Assembly (NCBI RefSeq): GCF_036373705.1
Contig: NC_089864.1
Location: forward strand, 3,528,501 to 3,592,500
Direction: 5' to 3'
DNA length: 64,000 bases
Origin: Amia ocellicauda
Taxonomy: Eukaryota > Chordata > Actinopteri > Amiiformes > Amiidae
The position numbers were made by a program, and so were the translations under genes. The notes beneath the pieces are model-generated. The model made no database searches, was not told the origin of the DNA, and saw only the letters and a list, made by a program, of their open reading frames with translations. The first letter of the stretch is position 1. Every line of letters begins with the position of its first letter. Shown here piece by piece: positions 1 through 11,520 of this stretch.

Positions 1-586
1 TCGTTTCTAAATCACGTGTGCACCAACAACATAAATCCATCTCCTCTCCTTTTTTGAGGGGGTAGGCTTTATACATGCATTAAATACTTACATTTTGTAT
101 CATGGTCCCTCCCCCGAAATGAATGTATAGTCTGTTGGGAACAGCGTACTAATCAGATGTTGCTGGTGTCAGTATGAAGAATCCCCTTTTTAATGTACGG
201 GTGAGGAATTTGGGGCCTCTTCACAGTATGATGCTAAGAGGCTGACGGGTGTCAATGTGGGCCTGAGTCCAGCTATAAACCGCAATCTCAGTGAACTGCT
301 TTGAAAGCTTTGGCCAAAACTCCTCTGTTTCTGAATGTCCTTTCAGTGGCAGAACCTGTGTTTGAATTATGTTTTGTTTCTGCTCTCGGTACAGTCTGTA
401 TAAAAGCTAGCTTCACATTGAGTCTCTGGTTTCTAACTTTTATTATTATAATCCCACCTGGGATTGTGCCCACGACCCGCTATACAGTCGAGAGTCCTGA
501 TCGCTGCTCAACATGGCTGCTTTTGTTGTTTGCCTATTATTATAAATCTCACTAGTATTATTAGTCAACCTGCTGTTTCTCCTCAG
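1..586. other. 5' flank / first intron of BAG6, no gene seen
   Basis: No convincing coding exon is seen here. The stretch ends in a pyrimidine-rich tract and an AG at 585-586 that serves as the splice acceptor before the first coding exon, so a non-coding first exon and the promoter probably lie to the left of the window or are hidden in this stretch. The short open frames have no recognisable motifs. Confidence 0.5.
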
Positions 587-592
587 GGCAGG

Positions 593-1507
593 ATGGTGGA
601 GCCGGGGAAAATCGATGTGACGGTGAAGACACTGGACTCCCAGAGCCGCAGTTACAACGTGGGGGAAGAGGTGAGCATATAGCGCTGTTGAACGACACTG
701 TGCTGTACTGTGAGCCTGATGTGTAGCACCTGCTGACTGACACTGCTGTACTGTGCTGTACACTCATGCTACTCTTTCGACTCCCTCTTCCCCCCCCAGA
801 TCACAGTGAAGGAGTTTAAGGAGCACATAGCCAGCTCCGTGGGGATTCCTGTGGAGAAGCAGAGACTGATCTACCAGGGCCGCGTTCTGCAGGATGACAA
901 GAAACTCGGAGAGTACAGTGAGTGACACGGTTTCTGATTCTCTAGAGAAGGGGTGGTGAACCTTTCTTGGCTTGAGTGCCCAATGACTGGTTTGTTTGGG
1001 TGCCAATGATAAATTAGGGATGTAAAAGTTCATACAGGGCCTAAACGGTAATTTTTGTAAACAATTATGCAAACATGCCAATAAAACAAACCTCAATCCA
1101 CAATACAAAAAAAAAAAAAAAAAAAACAAAGGACTGATCCATCTAACCCACCCTCCCGCCACCTGCATCCACTGCTTACCTCCCCCCACTGTTGCACCTT
1201 TTGGCAAGGTCAATATTGTAAATGAGAATTGGTTCTCAATAGATTTATCTGGTTAAATAACGGTGAAATGAAACAAATCCTCTGTGGTCTGGAGAGCATG
1301 TGAGCTCTAGCCTGCTAATGGGACTTTTACTGCAGAATATAAAGCTGAGGCACCAAGTAATTTCTCACAAAAAAATATGACTATGCAGGATTCATGTTTG
1401 CTCACAGATTATTTTATTTTAATGTTGATTTCATTTTTATTTCCCCTCTCTCTCCCCCTCTCTGTGCAGATGTTGATGGGAAGGTGATTCACTTGGTGGA
1501 ACGCGCC
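593..1507 (+). other. bag6: ubiquitin-like domain of BAG6 (exons 1-3)
   Basis: Exons 593-670, 800-917 and the first part of 1470-1693 encode a ubiquitin fold: [17 protein letters not shown], then [37 protein letters not shown] and [10 protein letters not shown]. The LIYQGRVL and DGKVIHLV strands are diagnostic of ubiquitin-like proteins. In mammalian BAG6 this domain recruits the E3 ligase RNF126. Confidence 0.95.
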
Positions 1508-4500
1508 CCGCCCCAGACCACGCAGCCGGGGGGAGCCGGGGGCAGCGGCACCTCCGGGACGGGGGTGTCACCCCCCCCTCACTCCTCTTCCACAGCCCCC
1601 CCCGGCCCCCCCCACGACCGCAACGCCAACAGCTACGTGATGCTGGGCACTTTCAACCTGCCTGTCAACATCATGGACCCCCAGCAGATACAGGTAAACT
1701 CCCCCCGTTCCTCCCACCCTCTTTTTAAGCCCTTTCTCAAACGGAAGCCACTCATCTCCTCGTCTCCTCCACACTTTTCCCCCTATGGCCATGGTCACCC
1801 CCTCACCCTCTTACTCCACCTGAAGGACCCGGGTCGCCCTTCTCTCACCCCCCACCAAGGACTGGGGTCAAATACATTGTTGCTACATTGTGCAAGTGTG
1901 TAGGTCATGTTGCCATTTTTGTGTAAATTATGTTCCGTCTACTCTTAAATGCCCAAATGCTGTTTACATTCCTCTGGTCTGGGTCTTCACAATGTTTTCT
2001 CTCTCTCTTTCCCTCCCTCCCTCTCTCTCTCTATTTCTCCCCCTGTCAGATGTCCGTGCAGCAGATGATGGCCGGCATGGGGGAGGGTGGGAGAAACGCC
2101 CGTGTGAGCACCAGCACTGGAGTGAGTCACACTGGAGATGGAAGGATATGGGGAGGGGCACACTGAACAATTTGGGAAGGAAAAGGGGGAGCTTGGGAGA
2201 AACATTTGGGGGTGGGCGGGGTAAAGAGAAGGCTGGAGAGTGGGGGAGAAGTGAGCGAGACAGAGGGAGGCGCGGAGGACAGGAGCGTAACGGTTCAGAT
2301 GCGGGTTGCAGCACTGTCCCCCCCCCGTGACTCAGCCTGGGGCCGTGGGTTACGTGTCGTCTGTCTGACTGGCTGCCTCAGTGCCTGTCCCTCTGCCTCT
2401 CTCCCTCACCCCCTCTGCCTCTCTCTCTCTCTCTCTGTAGAGTAATGGCTCAGTGGATGTCCATATAGATGTGGAGCAGGCCATTCAGGTGAGTGTCCTC
2501 ACCTCTCCCCAGTCCCCAGCGCACCCCTGTGCTTCATTCAGCCCTAGGTGCCCTGAGATGTTCTGTGATTCAGTTGCGTGTTGCTTGATTCCAGTCGAGC
2601 TGTAGAGTCAGTGACGTGACGTGACGCAGAGCAGTGGATTGTGGGAGGTCACTTGTATGAATGACAAAGTACAATCGTAATCCAACCCATTGCTCGTCTG
2701 AACTGTTATCTTTAACCCTTTAAGACCCCCAAACTCGTGCACACTCTCCTATGCATACACAGACATCACAAACCTTTAGCAGGCTTGAGTGTAAGACATG
2801 GTCCTCAGGCCTCTGTTTGTGATGCATTCACTCACACTGGGTTCTTAAGGGTTAGGCGTTGCTTTCGGTGCCGACGGTGTTGCTCGTCCAGATAACCTCC
2901 TTATTGCCCTGTTTGTCTGTGCAGAGCGAGCCCCGGATGCGCCTGGTTCTGGCACAGAACCTCCTGAGGGACACGCATCACGTCATCGACAGGCTGGAGG
3001 TGAGGATGCCGCCGGACCCTTGGTGTGCTGTGATGCAGTATGGCGTGGCTCCCGCTGCACACTAATACAGAGCCCTGCATAATGTGAACAATTCATATGT
3101 GCTCCACAGCACAGAGACACTACAGTGCACTTCTGCAGTACAGCACTCAGTGCAGTAAACTACAGTACAGTGTTTTCCTTGCTTGATTGTTAACCCTTCC
3201 CCCCCCCCCCTTCCCCCCCAGGGTCAACCCAGTGGTATGGACCAGGAGCCCCAGTCCACAGAGAACCCCTCGTCCCAGACGCAGACCACCCCCACTGCCC
3301 CGCCCCCGCAGTCCTCCCCCACAGAGCCGCCGACCCCCGACAGTGAGGGTGGGGCTCAGCCCATGGACACTTCCCCCCCGCCGCCACCTTCCTCCTCTTC
3401 CTCCTCCTCCTCCTCCACACAGACTGAGGGACCACCCCACTCCGGACCCAAGTAAGACTACGTGTCTCGCTCTATCTCAGTGCCATGTTCACCTGTGCAC
3501 ATGATGTGTGAGTGACTGCATCTTTAATTCCCCCCACAGTCACCCATCCCCGGTGGAGTTCATGGAGGTGCTGTGTGAGCTCCGGCAGGTGGAGGACCGG
3601 CTGCAGCCCTTCGTCCAGCGCACACACCAGATCCTGGGCTCTGCCACCAGCGCCGACTACAACAACAATGTAACTGAATCCCCTCTCTCTGCGACACACG
3701 CAGGCTGCGCTCCTTTACGGTGTTTTATTTGTCCTTGATTATCTCTCCCTGTCAGACTCAAGAGCGTGAAGAGGACCAGCTCACACTGAACCTGGTGGGG
3801 GAGGCCCTGCGCTTCCTGGGCAATGCTCTGGTGGCCTTGAGTGACCTGCGCTGCAACCTGTCGTCCACCCCCCCCCGCCACCTGCACGTGGTTCGGCCCA
3901 TGGCTCACTATGCCTCCCCTGTAGTGCTTCAGTCTGCTGGCCAGCCCAACATCCCCATCCAGGTCAGTCATGGCCAGCGCCTACAGGAGATCTATACCCT
4001 CTGGGCTGTCCGTGCCTCAGAGTTTCATGCGTTTAAGTGAAAACCAAGAAAAGTTATACATTAGAAATTAAATTTTATATTCGCTGGAGCTCGTGCCCTC
4101 GGGTGTTTCCCAACGCAGACCGGCAGTCTGTGTGGTTTGGAAACGTGAATCGTTTAGTTACGTAGATTGTATAAATTAGCGAGATAGCGAAATACAAAAT
4201 GTATTGGACTATTATGACTGGAAAACATTGCCAAAATCAACACCAATGTTCAGGTATTTTCGTTGCAGCTCACATTGCTAAACTATTATTTAATTAATTA
4301 AATGTAATAAAAATGGAAAGAACATTTTGGTTGGTCAGTTACAGCTGTAATTACAAAATTCCTTTATAAACAAACAGTCACAGCCTTTATAGTTCATTTA
4401 AAATTGTGGTTAAAAAAAAAAAAAAAAAAAGTGGTGACGAACAGTAACACAAGAGTTTGACACGAGATGCGTGAGATAGGTGACAGGTCTGCTTATTGAT

Positions 4501-7500
4501 GCGGCTCTGCGGTTCAGTGTCCATGCCGTGGCGGCTCTGCGGTTCAGTGTCCATGCCGTGGCGGCTCTGCGGTTCAGTGTCCATGCCGTGGCGGCTCTGC
4601 GGTTCAGTGTCCGTGCCGTGGCGGCTCTGCGGTTCAGTGTCCGTGCCGTGGCGGCTCTGCTGTTCAGTGACCACACTCTCCCTTACAGATAAACCTGGGC
4701 ACCACGGTAACCATGACCGCCAACGGCAGACAGGCGGCCGAGGGGCAGGCCGCTCCCGGAGCCACGCCCACCAGCACGTCCTCGGAGCAGCCAGGAGGGC
4801 CTCAGTCACAGACCCCGCCCGCACAGGGCTCCCAGGCCAATCAGACGGGCTCCCAGGCCCAGCCCACCTCGCAGGCACAGCCCCCTCCCGGCACGCAGCC
4901 CCGCGTCATCCGGATCACTCACCAGACCATGGAGCCGATGGTCATGATGCAAATGAACATCGACGGTCAGTCTGCCAACTGCCAGAGCGCTCCCTCTTGA
5001 TTGAGGGTGGGCTGGGAAATTCAGTGCATCATAGACGGGGTCTCTTTCATTACTTTGTTGAAAATATGAAGAGATGGACAATTTCTTCTCTATTTCATTG
5101 GGAAATATTGTTGCTTTTTTGTTCTTCATCTTTTAGTTCTTATTGTCCCCTTTTTTTCCTGTGCTGCTCGTCTGCTCTGTGGTCTTGTCTTGCTGGGGGA
5201 GAGTGTTGGGGGTGTGATTGTAGTTGTCAGTGTGAGTAACTGCCTCTCTCTCCTGCCCCAGACTCTGGCACAGGCACTCAGACTACAGGATCAGCTTCTA
5301 CAGGCGCCCCTGGTCAGTCTCCCGGTCAGTCTATAACGTCTTCCTGCTATTTGTCGGTCGGTGTGTCTGTTGGTTGGTCAGTTCGTGAGCCGAGTTGACC
5401 GGCCTGTGTTTCCTCCGCTGCACTGCAGGTGGCGCCCCTCCCCTGCAGATCCCTGGCCTGCCCCCGGAGTTTATGCAGGCCATCGTGCACCAGATCACCC
5501 AGCAGGCCCTCAACATGGCGACGGCTGCCACGGGGGGGATGGGCGTGCCCGGCGGTGGTGCGGTTCCGGGGCAGCAGGGCCAGGGGGGACAGCAGCAGCA
5601 GCAGCAGCAGCAGCAGGGTGGCGTCCCCATGCCCGGCCCCTTCCCCCCTCCCCAGGCTAGAGTGGTCATCACCCGGCCCTCCTTCACCCCTCGGCCCCCC
5701 AACCTCAACCCCCGCGGCCCCTCCATCAACCTCCGGGCCTCGGTGCCAGGACATCCTGGAGTGCAGGTACTGGACTGGGGACTTCTCTCTGTGTCTCCGT
5801 CTCTCTGTAGTGATGTGCTGTAGTGTCCAGTCAGGCAGTGTCTGTAAAATCCCCTCTCTGTCCCTCAGGCCGGCTCCATCCCTCACGCCTCCCTCTCTCA
5901 GATGATCAATGGCTTGGTGGGCCAGTTGCTGATGCCGGTCCACATGAGTGAGTCCAACACAATGCTGCTGCCGCCTGACACGAGTGACAGTTCATTGTCC
6001 AGTCAAGGCTGTTAACACCCTCTTTCTCTTTCTTCCAGCCACCGCAGGTGAACACACCACCTCCTCTTCCTCTTCCTCCTCCTCTTCATTCTCCTTCTCT
6101 AGCTCCTCATCCTCCTCTGGCACCGCTGCCCCGCCCCCTTCCTCCTCGTCCTCTCCCCCCCCCTCCTCGGCCAGCACCTCCGGTCAGACGTCCACGAACA
6201 CCACCAGCACGGCCTCCACCGGCCACCCCTCCCCCACCGCGCCCCCCCCGCCCTCGGACAGCGCCCCTCAGCCCCCACAGGCCAACCTGGCCCAGCTGCT
6301 AGGCTCCCTCTTGGGGGGGGCAGCCGGCGGGGTGGCGGCTGCCGGGGCGGGTGCCGGGATGGGAGCGGGAGGAGTCCCCCCCTCGATCACAGTCACCATG
6401 CCCGGAGTCCCGGCCTTCATCCAGGGAGTGGCGGACTTCATCCAGGTCAGAGCTGCTTCATGTTTACCATTAATCTACCACGTTAGACAGGTTAGAGGGT
6501 TCCCTGTGCAATTCATAGCATTCATTCTCAGAGGATCTCTCTCATGAGCAATATGTTGTATTGTAATCATCACTACATTAAATTGAATCTAATTCAAATC
6601 AAATCTAAATCGAATCAGGATCTTGTGAATCTGATCGAATTCGGAGATCAGTGCCAATACCCAGCCCTAATGGAGGGTCTCAGTCTATTCATTTAGGCCA
6701 GGGCTGTGCGGGGCCATGGGGCTGTTTCTCTGGGGTTATAATTAAGTCTGATTGAGTGTAGTTTAATTTATGCAGGGTTGACACATGGAGGGTGTTCACA
6801 TGCTGTTATAATGACTACTGATGCACTGTGGAGGTGTCCAGGACATCATCTGATGGACTGGAGTTTAATTGAAGGGTTTGAGGTTGTCCAGGGCTATACA
6901 GGTCAGTGGTAATATCTGACAGACTGTAGAGCTGAATACAATGATTAATGAAAAAGGCTTTCGCTCTCCATTCAGAGATTCACTGATCTTTATTTATGCA
7001 AGGCGCTATATAATTTAAGTCAGTCGAGGGGGGTCTGTAATGTCTGAAGGTTGATATGAGATTTACATGTTCTCTCTTCTCCCTCCCTCATTTCTTTCCC
7101 TCTCTCCCTTCTTCCACTCTCTCCCCCTGCAGGCCGCCCAGCCCGTCTTCCCCCCTCCTCCCTCCCAGGCCCCCGACCAACCCCCCCATCCGCAGCACGG
7201 CACCCCTCACACCCACCCTCCCCCCCCCTCATCCGCCACCACTCCCTCCTCAGGACCCCCCCCGGCCGTGGTCCCACCCCAGGCACAGGCTCCCCCTGGG
7301 GGCCCCCCCCTGGGCGTGGGTGCAGGGGGTGAGTCGCTGAGCCCCGAGGTGTTCACGGGCATCGTGCAGGGGGTGCTGTCCTCCATGATGGGCTCCCTGG
7401 GCTCCCCACAGGGCAGCAGCGAGAGCATCGCCGACTTCATCCAGCGCCTGTCCCAGACCAGCAACATCTTCGAGCCCGGCTCCGGTGCCGCCATAGGTGC

Positions 7501-10500
7501 GTCACATCTGCCCCCCCGCCCCGCCGCTCTCTGTCCCTCGGGGCTGCTCCAGTTGGGCATTAACCATTTCTCTCCTCTCCTCTCAGGGTTCTTCGGGGAC
7601 CTGCTGTCTCTGATCTGCCAGAGCTTCTCCATGGTGGACATGGTGATGCTGCTCCACGGCCAGCACCAGCCCCTGCAGCGCATCCAGCCGCAGCTCCGGG
7701 CCTTCTTCACCGAGCACTATCTGCAGGAGCGCGAGCCCAGTGACGCCAACATCCGGGTCAGCGCCGGGCCGCCGCACACACGGACCGCGTACCGCACACG
7801 GTGTACCGCAGACCGCGTTCTGTAGACTGCGTACAGCACCCAGACATGGTCGCCACCTTGTGCGTACTGTAGACTGTGTACCGCACACTGTACTGCACCC
7901 TGAAACGGCAGCTACATACTGCACACTGTCCGAACAGCGATGCGATATTCGACGGGAGCGAGAGCCCTCTGACGGCCCCCAGGTTAGAGAGCGCATCGCT
8001 GACAGCCGTCCTCTCTCTCTCTCTCTCTGCAGGCGGCTGCGGAGGATCTCATCAATGGACTAGAGGAGTACATCACAGAGAGCTTCGTAAGTGGACTGAC
8101 GTGCCCTCGCTCGCTCTCCCACCTTCTCTCTGCAGTCAGTGTGTGTTTACTCTCACTCTCTCTCTCCAGTCCACAGTCAGTGTGCGTGAGGGGGTGAACA
8201 TCACTCAGACCAACATGGAGTTCCTGACGGAGCAGTTCACACGCATCGCCACACACATCCTGCGCTGCTCTGGTGAGACACTGAGCTCCACACAGACATT
8301 CCTGTTGAGCTTTACCTGGGGGGCAGATCAGCAGGGTAGTAAAGCCTCTCTGTACCACAGTATGCTTTCCCATGTAGGGCCCACAGCTGTTAAACACAGT
8401 ACACGTGTGTGTCTCTTCTGTATGAAGTCAGTGGATCGGTTTTAACTGCTCGAATACTCGAGCGCTGTCTCCGGCACTCAGTGGTTCAGATGGCGCTTGA
8501 GATCTGGTAGCAGGTGGATGTGGACAGTAATTGTAACCCATTTTCTTTTAATTCTTCGTCCTTTGCTTTCCAAAGGAAGGGGAGCTGATACGGGCTGTTA
8601 TAGAGTCAGGTGTGTTGCGGTGGCTGTGCCTAGTTGTGACGCTGTGTTGTCCCTGCAGACCAGTCTTTCGGGCAGCGGCTGCTGGAGCTGTGTAACCAGG
8701 GCCTGTTCGAGTGTCTGGCCCTGAACCTGTACTGTCTGAGGGGGGAGCAGAGCGCCTTAACCGCCGTCATCAACCACCGGATCGTGAGTGCGCTGTCTGT
8801 CCCCGTCCGCTCTGTGTCGCTGCCTCACTCGCTCCGCACTGCTCTCTCTCCTGCATCTACACTGTCGCTGCGTAGCTCCCTCCCTCACTCTTTATTGACC
8901 CTCTCTCAGAGGAGGATGTCTGCAGAGGTGAACCCCTCTCTGGTCAACTGGCTGACCACCATGATGGCCATGAGGCTGCAGGTGATCCTGGAGCACATGC
9001 CTGTGACCGAGGAGCAGGTGCTGCACTACATCCGGCACACGCAGGTAAGGCCACCGCTCTATAACACTGAGATGCACACACCCGCGCACACACACACACA
9101 CGCACATACATACATACGCAGATACGGCCACCGCTCTGTAACACTGAGATGCGCACGCACACACGCAGTTACAGCCTAGGGTGTTTCTGCTCCAGTGCTG
9201 CACAGATCTCAGTGATGAGACTAACGTGTTTGTCCCGTGTTGTCAGAGCGAGCCGGCCGAGGAGGAGCAGCCAGAGCCCCCCGCTGAGGAGGAGCCCCCC
9301 AGCACCGAGGTGAGCAGCGCGCTGGCACGGCTTCATGATCACACTCTGGCACAGTGAAACTCGGACGCTGTGTCACCGACTCACTGACAGTCATATTCCT
9401 GGCACACTGACAGACACTGATGCACACTTGAATACACTTGAACACGCTGTCTGTCTGTCTGTCTGGGGTTTCAGTCTGTCCAGATGGAGGAGTCCTCCGC
9501 GTCCCCCACTCCAGCCACAACTGCTGAGGAGGCCATGGCATCGGCGGGGGAGACCGTCGCAATGGCAGCACAGAGGGAGGAGGCGGAGTCCGAGCCCTGG
9601 GCAGCGGCCGTCCCCCCGGTGAGCCTAGCCCCGCCCCCAGCGTGCCTTCATATTGTCTGGCTGACTGACTTGCAGCCAATAGGCAGTCTGTCTGTGTGTG
9701 TGTCCCGTGTCTGCATTAACCTTGGTCTTGGTCTCTGTATACAGTGTTAATGTGTTAGTCTTTTGGCTGGCAGTGTCCCTGTTTGCTCCCTCTCTCCCTC
9801 TGTTATTGAACTGCAATATCCAGCTGGTGTGTTTGTTACCCACTCTCTCCTCCCTCCTCTCCTCTCTCGCAGGAGTGGGTGCCCATTATCAGACAGGACC
9901 TGCAGTCCCAGAGGAAGATGAAGTCCCAGCCGCCCCTCAGTGACGCCTACCTCAGCGGCATGCCGGCCAAGCGCAGGAAGGTGAGACGGCGCCCTCCCTC
10001 TCGCAGCGCCCTCCCTCTCGCAGCGCTGTGTTCATGTCCTGCACTAACCCCTCTCTCCCTCCCTCTCAGACTGTGCAGAGCGAGGGGCCACACCTGACCC
10101 TGTCGGAGGCGGTGGGCAGGGCGGCCCGCTCAGCCGGGGTGAAGCCCGTCACCAGCACCGACAGCCTGCAGGGGGAGTTGGAGCGGCCGGAGCTGCAGGA
10201 GGCCTATACAGAGCAGGTACGGGGTTGGGGGGGGGCACCTCGACAACTTCAGTATCGAACAGTAGAGCTACACGAGCATGGAACTCCCCAGTGATGTGCA
10301 GTGGCACCACATACAGGGCGGCTATGTCCAACAGCCAGACGATGGGTAACAAACGTGCCAGTGCAACACGGTGTACTGCAGTAAAGCAGGTGGTAGTGCA
10401 GTAAAGTCTCCATTAAAATACGCATGTTGAACTACTACGTTCGCAGGTCAAGTCCGACATCAAGAAGCGGCTGCGAGACGACCCCGACTACAGCACACAG

Positions 10501-10542
10501 CGCTTCCCCAACACGCACCGCGCCTTCTCTCCGGACTCCTAA
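593..10542 (+). CDS. bag6: BAG6 (BAT3/Scythe), large proline-rich chaperone
   Basis: Coding exons by GT-AG junctions: 593-670, 800-917, 1470-1693, 2050-2121, 2441-2488, 2925-2999, 3222-3451, 3540-3669, 3756-3962, 4689-4965, 5262-5312, 5429-5766, 5869-5947, 6039-6445, 7133-7496, 7587-7756, 8033-8086, 8170-8272, 8659-8783, 8910-9044, 9247-9309, 9475-9618, 9873-9980, 10070-10216, 10447-10542. They total 3,843 nt (1,280 residues plus stop) with no break; mammalian BAG6 is a little shorter. Order: N-terminal ubiquitin-like domain (residues about 7-80), Pro/Gln/Ser-rich low-complexity blocks, conserved helical segments ([19 protein letters not shown] near 340; [14 protein letters not shown] near 915; [20 protein letters not shown] near 1065), a basic KRRK signal at 1197-1200 and the C-terminal BAG-like region. 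Known role: with UBL4A and GET4 it holds hydrophobic tail-anchored or mislocalised proteins in cytosol and nucleus and passes them to the ER or to degradation. The start at 593 is the first ATG after the acceptor and matches family N-termini. Confidence 0.97.
4501..4680 (+). repeat. 30-bp minisatellite in BAG6 intron 9
   Basis: Six head-to-tail copies of a 30-bp unit starting gcggctctgcggttcagtgt. The first three are identical, two carry an a-to-g change (ccatgccg to ccgtgccg) and the last is degenerate. The array ends only 8 bp before the splice acceptor of exon 10 (exon start 4689), so it occupies the position where a branch point and pyrimidine tract are expected. Confidence 0.97.
5313..5330 (+). 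promoter_or_regulatory. tandem in-frame splice donors after BAG6 exon 11
   Basis: Two GTCAGT donors lie 12 nt apart, at 5313 and 5325. Use of the first ends exon 11 at 5312; use of the second ends it at 5324 and adds four residues (roughly GQSP) without changing frame. Both join in frame to exon 12 at 5429. Confidence 0.6.
5590..5616 (+). repeat. CAG repeat coding for polyglutamine in BAG6
   Basis: Nine consecutive CAG codons in exon 12 encode Gln 558-566 inside a Gly/Gln/Pro-rich linker. The pure run makes it a likely length-polymorphic site. Confidence 0.95.
6057..6190 (+). repeat. serine-rich low-complexity run in BAG6 exon 14
   Basis: TCC/TCT-rich codons encode a long serine tract with interspersed Phe, followed by Pro/Ser and Thr/Ser-rich sequence, before the conserved [11 protein letters not shown] segment. 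A comparable Ser-rich run from TCC repeats is in exon 7 (about 3385-3415). The frame stays open through both, so they are translated linkers between conserved helices. Confidence 0.85.
9873..10542 (+). other. bag6: BAG6 C-terminal region: NLS and BAG-like domain
   Basis: Exons 9873-9980, 10070-10216 and 10447-10542 encode [17 protein letters not shown], the [13 protein letters not shown] nuclear localisation signal (KRRK at 9969-9980), and the C-terminal BAG-like helices ([33 protein letters not shown]). In the human protein this part binds UBL4A and the NLS region binds GET4. Confidence 0.93.
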
Positions 10543-11195
10543 CACCGCGGCCGCCCCCGTCTCCCCGCAGTCTCGAGACGCACGTCCTCTGAGCCTCTCC
10601 CCTCGGTGGACACACGGTGAAGCTCGCCGGTTCCCGAGGGACCTCTCGCATCCCCCCCACCCCTCTGTAGCCACTGGCCGGGGCTCCCCTGTCCATCACA
10701 CCTCCCGGTCTCCCTATTGGACAGGCACGTCCAATATCACCCCAGCGGCCTCTGCTGTCAATCACAGGCCCCTTGTTGTCCCTCCCTTTCTCCACATCTA
10801 CTGGCTGCATGCCCCATCAATCAGAATCTCCTGCCTCCTGATTGGCAACTCACTCAGAATGCTGTCTCTGTAACTCCTATACTCAGTGCTCTAGGGGGAT
10901 TTTTTTTTTTCGGTTCTGTAAATTATATAAGACTACAACGAAATTGAACGGTGCTCGCTATGGATAGTCTTGGGGGGGGGGGGGGGCGGGGGAATTTGAA
11001 AACGTCGATCAGAATGTAAAAAAAAAAAAAGAAAACGATATGAAAAACACAGTGGAAAAGACGGAATCTCTTCCCCGTTCATTCTAGTGATTATTACTAA
11101 TGTTAATATTATTGACTGAGGTCGGTGTTCCTTTTTGTTCTCCGAAGTGTTGTTTCTGTGTTTTTATTTTGAGAGATGTTTTAAAAGGAAGAAAA

Positions 11196-11201
11196 AATAA
11201 A
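11196..11201 (+). promoter_or_regulatory. BAG6 poly(A) signal
   Basis: AATAAA 654 nt after the stop codon, following an A/T/G-homopolymer-rich 3' UTR (10543 to about 11220) that includes a G run at 10971-10985. It is the first canonical signal downstream of the stop. Confidence 0.75.
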
Positions 11202-11520
11202 AGAAAATGCTGACAACGCTTTCGAATACAGACCTTCAAATCTATGGAGATGGTGGTCCTGGTGTACAGTGTGAGGGGTCGAAGGTTAACGTGCCTCTGT
11301 GGGAGGTAGAGGTAATGCAGCTGTGCTCCTCGTTACTTAGTTGAATTCACCTAATTGAATCTTTGTAAGCTAGTTCTAGATCACATTTCCTAGTTTACAT
11401 CGTGTTCTAGAACACATCATATGTTCACTTACAGCCGGCTCAAAAACGTTACAGAGTAGATGTTTGACCTGCCAACATACGGGGGGGGATTTACTGAATT
11501 TTGTATTGCTATGAATGTTT

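Noticed and set aside
47..763. Short frames on both strands before and around BAG6 exon 1
   Set aside because: No family motifs, no splice logic, and they overlap the known exon in other frames.
4480..5239. Long + frame over the BAG6 minisatellite (4496-5239)
   Set aside because: It runs through the repeat and overlaps BAG6 exon 10 in another frame; the BAG6 frame is the conserved one.
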